Source of the DNA: CAZGSG01 sp964528095
GTDB taxonomy: Bacteria > Bacteroidota > Bacteroidia > Chitinophagales > Chitinophagaceae
Assembly: GCA_964528095.1 (NCBI GenBank)
Contig: CAZGSG010000153.1
Coordinates: 1 to 13,376 of the forward strand
Direction of reading: 5' to 3'
DNA: 13,376 nt
Below the pieces are notes generated by a model. It was given only the letters and a program-made list of their open reading frames with translations, had not been told where the DNA came from and searched no databases. The translations under genes and the position numbers were made by a program. Below, one piece after another: positions 6,159 through 11,197 of this stretch. The number at the start of each line of letters is the position of its first letter. The stretch's first letter is position 1.

Positions 6159-7466
6159 CTATTCCGTATGATAATTGAATTGTAAGGTCGAAAGATCCGG
6201 CCTGTTTTTTCGGTGCCTTTTCAATTCATATTCATAGAGGATCTGGCCGAGGTTTTTGAAAAATGGATATCCCAGCTGGTCATAGTCATATTTGTCGTCA
6301 TTAAAAATTCCATCACCATTGCAGTAGATAGTTCCACTGACCATAAATTCGATCCCGTTCTTAAAATCAGCGATATAGGCAATATCAATCAGGTATCCAT
6401 ATGCAGTTCCCGTTTTATTAAAAATGCGAATACCTGGTTCCATCCGGTCTTTTTTATTATACATCCAGTTCTTTACATATGTTTCTCCAAATGCAATACT
6501 GTCATAATGCGGGTAACCTGATTCTCCGGGGAACATTGACATGTATTTGTGCAGGAAAGCATAATCATCCGCTGTCAGGTTAAACCTTTTTTTTGCAGGC
6601 ATACTTTCAGGAAACATAACGCTGCGAAGAATACTGTGCAGGTCCTCTAGCGATAGCCGGTTCTTTTGAGAGAAATCAAATGGCTTCGTTATCAGTTGCC
6701 CGCCTTTCATATAACCATTTCCCAGGAAGTCATTACGCAAAGCGTATGGCAAGCGGCTTTCCTGCCCTGGTTTTTCATAGAGAAGTTTCCCATTTTCGTC
6801 CAGGAAACGGACCGGGTTAGTATGCCTGTTTTGCGCTTCTGTCAGAGAGATATCCAGGCGATGAATTAATTGCACATCTTTATAGCCCATTTTATGTAAA
6901 CTCGTGTTTATATATTCCTGTCCAAGAAACTCATACAGCCGGTTGAATGCATCATTATCGCTTACCAGCAAGATCTTTTTAATATACTGCGCAATACTTG
7001 GCCGGCCATTGGCAGAAGAAGAATCATGTTCTGCAGATGTTTGTACGTCTCCTTCTTTATCAGTAAGCATGACGGTATTTTTGTTCAGACCGGCTATCTT
7101 CAGTTCATTTAATCGTTGCAATGCGAGAATGGCCACAGGAAATTTGACCGTTGACGCGGGATAGAAATAATGACTATTATCGACATTGAACAGATAATCT
7201 GTAAAAGAAGGTTTTCCCTTGCTGTTACGATCAATGCGGGTATAAATAACCTGGACATTCAATACATTCCTGTTTTGAAGAATTGAATCAAATTGTGATC
7301 CCTGATGCTTCATTAGTTCTTCCAGAAAATTATCCTTATTCATGTTCATCCTTGTTTGGTCTTGCTCCTTTAAATTGCCGTCTATATTACCCGGATGCTT
7401 TGCAGAAGTACATGCTTGCAAAACAAAGAACAGGCCCGTTAAGCAAATTATAATTCTCTTCTTCAT
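6159..7466 (-). CDS. Class A beta-lactamase-like serine hydrolase, predicted lipoprotein
   Basis: The 435-residue protein starts with a lipoprotein signal (MKKRIIICLTGLFFVLQAC, lipobox LQAC, Cys at 19), so it should be anchored in the envelope facing the periplasm. The serine beta-lactamase/penicillin-binding fold follows: active-site S105-T-V-K108 in FYPASTVKFP, the SDN motif at 169-171 in VSDNDAFNRL, and KTG at 351-353 in FNKTGTAYGY. RLD (203-205) marks the omega-loop start, but the canonical E-x-x-L-N after it is absent; the nearest acid is E210. It is longer than typical class A enzymes (about 290), with extra residues at 215-300 and at the C-terminus. It may therefore be a peptidoglycan DD-peptidase or another serine hydrolase instead of a resistance enzyme. 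No regulator gene is adjacent, and I see no good -7 box upstream. Confidence 0.88.
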   Translation of the reverse strand: MKKRIIICLTGLFFVLQACTSAKHPGNIDGNLKEQDQTRMNMNKDNFLEELMKHQGSQFDSILQNRNVLNVQVIYTRIDRNSKGKPSFTDYLFNVDNSHYFYPASTVKFPVAILALQRLNELKIAGLNKNTVMLTDKEGDVQTSAEHDSSSANGRPSIAQYIKKILLVSDNDAFNRLYEFLGQEYINTSLHKMGYKDVQLIHRLDISLTEAQNRHTNPVRFLDENGKLLYEKPGQESRLPYALRNDFLGNGYMKGGQLITKPFDFSQKNRLSLEDLHSILRSVMFPESMPAKKRFNLTADDYAFLHKYMSMFPGESGYPHYDSIAFGETYVKNWMYNKKDRMEPGIRIFNKTGTAYGYLIDIAYIADFKNGIEFMVSGTIYCNGDGIFNDDKYDYDQLGYPFFKNLGQILYEYELKRHRKNRPDLSTLQFNYHTE

Positions 7467-7488
7467 GCTACAATTTATCCAATATTGT

Positions 7489-7505
7489 CAAAAAGCATCT
7501 TTTTG
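7489..7505. repeat. Short perfect inverted repeat upstream of the serine hydrolase gene
   Basis: CAAAAAG (7489-7495) and CTTTTTG (7499-7505) form a 7-bp inverted repeat with a 3-base spacer, 23 bases upstream of the hydrolase ATG. It could be a leader hairpin or an operator. Its A/T-rich arms make chance occurrence plausible. Confidence 0.35.
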
Positions 7506-7573
7506 CTGTACGGCTTTATCAATTAGACAAGGCAATAAAGGAATAAAGTACATTATTGGTTATTCCATTGGAA

Positions 7574-7681
7574 ATGGACAAGCCGGGCATTTATAAAAGA
7601 GCTGCCTGGGTGTTTTGGAATACCGCGCAAACGGCAAAGAGTGGCTGGCTGATGATAGTGTCGGCGGCGGCTGGTAAATAA
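7574..7681 (+). CDS. Possible small ORF, 35 codons, Trp-rich (unrecognised)
   Basis: An ATG at 7574 opens a 35-residue frame ending in TAA at 7679-7681. The peptide starts MDKPGIYKRAAWVFW, carries three Trp, and ends in a hydrophobic Ala-rich stretch, WLMIVSAAAGK. It lies in the 470-base gap between the hydrolase and secDF, is richer in G+C than the flanking DNA, and is followed by hairpins at 7698-7743. I recognise no family, and no convincing promoter box precedes it. It may be a small membrane-active protein, a leader peptide, a decayed gene fragment, or chance. Confidence 0.25.
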   Translation: MDKPGIYKRAAWVFWNTAQTAKSGWLMIVSAAAGK

Positions 7682-7697
7682 AAAAGAGAGATACCCC

Positions 7698-7747
7698 GAG
7701 GCATAGCCGCCTCATACACCCTTTTTCGTAACTGTTTCAGGGTTTTT
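7698..7747 (+). terminator. Tandem hairpins, terminator-like, upstream of the secDF promoter
   Basis: GAGGC (7698-7702) with GCCTC (7709-7713) forms a 5-bp stem with a 6-base loop. A second pair, ACCCT (7718-7722) and AGGGT (7739-7743), is followed by further T residues to 7747. Together they could end transcription coming from the small ORF before the secDF promoter. Both stems are short. Confidence 0.35.
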
Positions 7748-7844
7748 CTATTTAATCTTTAATGTGTTGAAAAAGAGATAAATAGACATAAATGAGTCCC
7801 TTAAAAACCGGCGTCGCGACTGTTCTATTTATAGTTGAAAACCC

Positions 7845-7852
7845 TATCTTTG
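7845..7852 (+). promoter_or_regulatory. Bacteroidota -7 promoter box for secDF
   Basis: TATCTTTG matches TAnnTTTG. CTGTTC at 7820-7825 is 19 bases upstream and could be the -33 element. The predicted start near 7859 leaves an untranslated leader of about 78 bases, long compared with the other units here. Confidence 0.65.
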
Positions 7853-7874
7853 CACCTCTTTAAAAATCCCTGGG

Positions 7875-7911
7875 TGTCTTTACCCGCTTGCTATTGTGTG
7901 CAGTAAAGACA
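7875..7911 (+). promoter_or_regulatory. Stem-loop in the secDF 5' leader
   Basis: TGTCTTTAC (7875-7883) pairs perfectly with GTAAAGACA (7903-7911), a 9-bp stem. Inside the 19-base loop, TGC (7889-7891) can pair with GCA (7900-7902), extending the helix past a 5-base bulge. No T-run follows, so it is not a terminator. It lies wholly within the predicted transcript leader, 25 bases before the secDF ATG, and could modulate translation or RNA stability. The function is unproven. Confidence 0.5.
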
Positions 7912-7936
7912 TTAAAAATGTAAATCACAACAACGT

Positions 7937-10900
7937 ATGCAACTGAAAGGTTTGGTTCGATTCTTTGCGATCCTGCTTATTGTTTATTCTATTTACCAGC
8001 TTTCTTTTACCTGGTTTGTACGGAGTCACGAAAAGAAATTGGAAGCACGTGCTAAAAGTTTTATGAACTCCACTCATCCTGATGTAAAGGGTGAGCCTTA
8101 CGATTCGCTCTACACAGTTGAATTAAACCGTCTTAAAACTGAGACCAGGGATGAAACGATCACCTATGGTATCACCGGTGCTATCAGCTATCAAAAAGCA
8201 CAGGAAGAAGAGTTGAACCTTGGACTGGATCTCCAGGGCGGCATGAACGTTACCATGGAAGTGGAAATGACGGGCTTGCTGAAGACACTTTCCAACAATT
8301 CAAAAGATCCGAATTTCCAGAAGGCTATTGAAAATGCCGATAAACGCAAAGCGAACAGCGATGCCAACTTTATCAGGCTTTTTTCAGAAGAGTACGAAAA
8401 ACTGGCTGGCAGCGGTAAGTTATCAGGCCTGTTTGCAGCTTCTAATAAGGACGAGATCAAAGTAGGCGACAGTGATTCAAAGGTGATCGGCGTACTTGAA
8501 GGTCTTGCCAGGGATGCATTTGAGAATACATTCCGCGTTATCAGAACCCGTATCGACCAGTTTGGTGTGGCTCAGCCCAATATAAATCCTGATCGTGATC
8601 GTCAAACCATCAGCGTTGAGCTTCCTGGTATTGAGGATAAAGCAAGGGTTAGAAAATATCTGCAATCAACTGCAAATCTCCAGTTTTGGGAGGTGTACAA
8701 TATAGCCGAATTGGATGCGAGCATTGGAAAAGCAGACGCGGCTTTTTATGCTATGATGGGTGGTAAAACCACCACACCTGATTCAACAGGTGGTGTTAAA
8801 CCCGATTCAAACAAAACGACTAGCCCTGAAGATTCGTTAAAGAACCTCGGCGGAAAAAATGATTCACTTACTCCTGCCCCACTCGATAAACAGGGCGCTG
8901 ATCTTGCAGATGCCCAAAAACACCTCGGCAGTATTATCAATTTTATTCCACCCAGACAGGATGAGAAAGGACAACAATACTTCGTCGCGGCAATTGCATC
9001 TGTACTTGCTAAGGATACAGCAAAAGCCCGTAGTTACCTGGAATCACCGGCAGTGAGAAGTGCTTTTCCTGCACAACTTGTTTGGATGTATGGTAAGCCG
9101 CAAAGAAATGATAAGGGTAAATTATTGCCTTATCTCGACCTGTATGCGATCAAAACTTTTGGCCGTGATAAAGCTAAAATAGAAGGTGATGCCGTAAGAA
9201 CAGCAAGCGCCGACTACGACCAAAGTGGAAAACCTGAGGTTAGAATGGAAATGACCACGGGTGGTGCAAGGGACTGGGCTAAAATGACAACAGAGAATGT
9301 TGGTAAACCAATCGCTATTGTACTCGATAATATTGTTTATTCTGCTCCCAATGTAAATGGCCCGATTGAAGGAGGTACTTCACAGATCAGTGGTGGTTTT
9401 ACAGTTATCGAGGCACAGGATCTTGCAAACATTCTTAAAGCGGGTAAATTACCTGCTCCTGCCAAGATCGTACAGGAACAGGAAGTTGGTGCCACGCTCG
9501 GTAAAGAAGCGATCAATGATGGTATGATGGCCTTCGCTATCTCTTTCGTGGTTATCTTCCTGTTGATGCTGGTTTATTACAACACCAGCGGCTGGATTGC
9601 CAATATCGCCCTTATTCTTAACCTTCTTTTCACCGTGGGTGTACTTGCGGGACTGGGAGCTACACTAACTGCACCCGGTATCGCCGGTCTTGTACTGACG
9701 ATCGGTATGGCGGTGGATACAAACGTTATTATTTATGAGCGTATCAAAGAAGAACTGACCAGGGGCAAGGGATATATACCCGCGATCAATGAAGGCTACA
9801 GGCGGTCATTGCCCCCTGTACTGGATGGTCACATCACTACCCTGCTTACGGCAATCATATTATTCTATTTTGGTCTTGGTCCTGTAAAAGGATTCGCTAC
9901 CACACAGATCATTGGTATTCTCTTATCCTTATTCTGCGGTATCCTTGTGAGCCGTTGGATCAGTGATATATTCACCAATAAAAAACGACATCTTGAATAT
10001 TTTACAGGAATTTCCCGTAAAATCTTCAAACATGCCAACTACAAGTTTATTGAGTTCCGTAAAGTAGCGTATATCATTTCATTCGTGGTATTGGCACTGG
10101 GTGTTGCTTCTTTCTTTAACGGGTTTGATTATGGTGTGGAGTTTGAAGGTGGACGCAGTTATACTGTAAGATTCGATCATCCGGTTGGAAGTGAGGTAGA
10201 GAAGATCCGCGATAATCTGAAAGTAGCATTTGAGGGTGAGAACGCCGTGATCAAAACTGTAGGAGATTCAAGGACACTGGATATTATCAGCCCTTATCTT
10301 ATTACAGATTCACGTCCATCTACTGACTCAATAGTCAGAAGCAAACTTTTTGATGGTTTAAAGGCCTACCCTTCGGCTAAAATATTAAAATCGTCCAAGG
10401 TATTGCCAACCATTTCAGATGACCTGAAACAAGGTGCTTATAAAGCAACCATATTCGCATTGTTTGTAATCTTCCTGTATATCTTTATTCGTTTCCGCGA
10501 CTGGAGATATTCTTTAGGAACGATTGTGGCGCTATTGCACGACGTTTTCGTAACATTGATCGTTTTCTCATTTGCGAAGAATATCGTTCCCTTCCCACTT
10601 GAAATCGACCAGCATTTTATTGCGGCATTGTTGACGGTAATCGGTTTCTCTATGAACGATACGGTGATCATCTTTGACAGGATCCGGGAAGACCGGAAAC
10701 TATATCCTTCCGCGCCGTTGGCTCAAACGATCAACAGGGCGATCAATGAAACATTGAGTCGTACGGTTATGACCTCGCTGACAGTATTCCTGACTATCCT
10801 CATCTTGTTCCTGGTGGGTGGTGAAGTAACCAAAGGCTTTGCCTTTGCGATGCTGATCGGTGTGGTTACCGGTATCTATTCATCTGTATTTGTCGCTGCT

Positions 10901-10993
10901 CCCATCCTGCTCGATTTGGGCAGTGGTAGAAAAAAATCTTCTTCATCTCCGGCTAAACCAACCACTACACAGGAAAAACCTGCAAGTGTTTAA
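7937..10993 (+). CDS. secDF: Fused protein-export membrane protein SecDF
   Basis: SecDF uses the proton gradient to pull exported proteins through SecYEG on the periplasmic side. The 1018-residue protein joins SecD (about 1-690) and SecF (about 700-995). SecD shows TM1 at 8-27, the LGLDLQGGMNV motif at 95-105, the P1 domain signature VELPGIEDKARVRKYL (227-242), and a five-helix bundle at about 530-680. SecF begins with a helix at 709-727, then YGVEFEGGRSYTVRF (732-746) and its bundle at 835-993. The proton-path residues match Thermus SecDF: D594 in AVDTNVIIYER, D908 in SMNDTVIIFDR and R942 in LSRTVMTS. A polar Ser/Thr/Pro/Asp-rich insertion at about 275-325 interrupts the periplasmic part, and the C-terminus is a Lys/Ser/Pro tail. 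Fused SecDF is usual in Bacteroidota. A strong terminator follows. Confidence 0.98.
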   Translation: MQLKGLVRFFAILLIVYSIYQLSFTWFVRSHEKKLEARAKSFMNSTHPDVKGEPYDSLYTVELNRLKTETRDETITYGITGAISYQKAQEEELNLGLDLQGGMNVTMEVEMTGLLKTLSNNSKDPNFQKAIENADKRKANSDANFIRLFSEEYEKLAGSGKLSGLFAASNKDEIKVGDSDSKVIGVLEGLARDAFENTFRVIRTRIDQFGVAQPNINPDRDRQTISVELPGIEDKARVRKYLQSTANLQFWEVYNIAELDASIGKADAAFYAMMGGKTTTPDSTGGVKPDSNKTTSPEDSLKNLGGKNDSLTPAPLDKQGADLADAQKHLGSIINFIPPRQDEKGQQYFVAAIASVLAKDTAKARSYLESPAVRSAFPAQLVWMYGKPQRNDKGKLLPYLDLYAIKTFGRDKAKIEGDAVRTASADYDQSGKPEVRMEMTTGGARDWAKMTTENVGKPIAIVLDNIVYSAPNVNGPIEGGTSQISGGFTVIEAQDLANILKAGKLPAPAKIVQEQEVGATLGKEAINDGMMAFAISFVVIFLLMLVYYNTSGWIANIALILNLLFTVGVLAGLGATLTAPGIAGLVLTIGMAVDTNVIIYERIKEELTRGKGYIPAINEGYRRSLPPVLDGHITTLLTAIILFYFGLGPVKGFATTQIIGILLSLFCGILVSRWISDIFTNKKRHLEYFTGISRKIFKHANYKFIEFRKVAYIISFVVLALGVASFFNGFDYGVEFEGGRSYTVRFDHPVGSEVEKIRDNLKVAFEGENAVIKTVGDSRTLDIISPYLITDSRPSTDSIVRSKLFDGLKAYPSAKILKSSKVLPTISDDLKQGAYKATIFALFVIFLYIFIRFRDWRYSLGTIVALLHDVFVTLIVFSFAKNIVPFPLEIDQHFIAALLTVIGFSMNDTVIIFDRIREDRKLYPSAPLAQTINRAINETLSRTVMTSLTVFLTILILFLVGGEVTKGFAFAMLIGVVTGIYSSVFVAAPILLDLGSGRKKSSSSPAKPTTTQEKPASV

Positions 10994-11011
10994 ACAGGCT
11001 GGTAAGTATAT

Positions 11012-11042
11012 AAAAAAAGGAGCTTTAAAAGCTCCTTTTTTT
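11012..11042. terminator. Bidirectional rho-independent terminator after secDF
   Basis: GGAGCT (11019-11024) pairs with AGCTCC (11030-11035) around a TTAAA loop, with an uninterrupted 7-base A run before and a 7-base T run after. Its symmetry lets it act in both directions. It starts 19 bases past the secDF stop. Confidence 0.92.
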
Positions 11043-11168
11043 ATGCGTTCTATTTTGAGTTTATCGCTAAAAAGGCTGGTTAGATTAATTACCATTCATT
11101 ATATGCAGGGACCTTAAAAGAATACTGTAAAGTGTATCAGTAATCAATTTTTATAAATGGTTAAATCT

Positions 11169-11197
11169 AAAAAGCAACCTATAGTACTGGCTTTTTT
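11169..11197 (-). terminator. Terminator for the antiporter gene
   Basis: On the minus strand AAAAAGC (11196-11190) and GCTTTTT (11175-11169) form a 7-bp stem around a 14-base loop that contains the palindrome AGTACT. It begins at the antiporter stop codon, and the distal arm supplies the T-run. The stem is mostly A-T, so strength is uncertain. Between this and the secDF terminator (11043-11168) I see no gene. Confidence 0.5.

Noticed and set aside
7342..7596. 84-codon plus-strand frame running from the hydrolase 5' end into the gap
   Set aside because: Most of it is antisense to the hydrolase signal peptide region, and the rest crosses the hydrolase leader. No domain is seen.
11043..11117. 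24-codon basic ORF after secDF
   Set aside because: It starts directly after the T-run of a strong terminator and is only the tail of a shadow frame of secDF.
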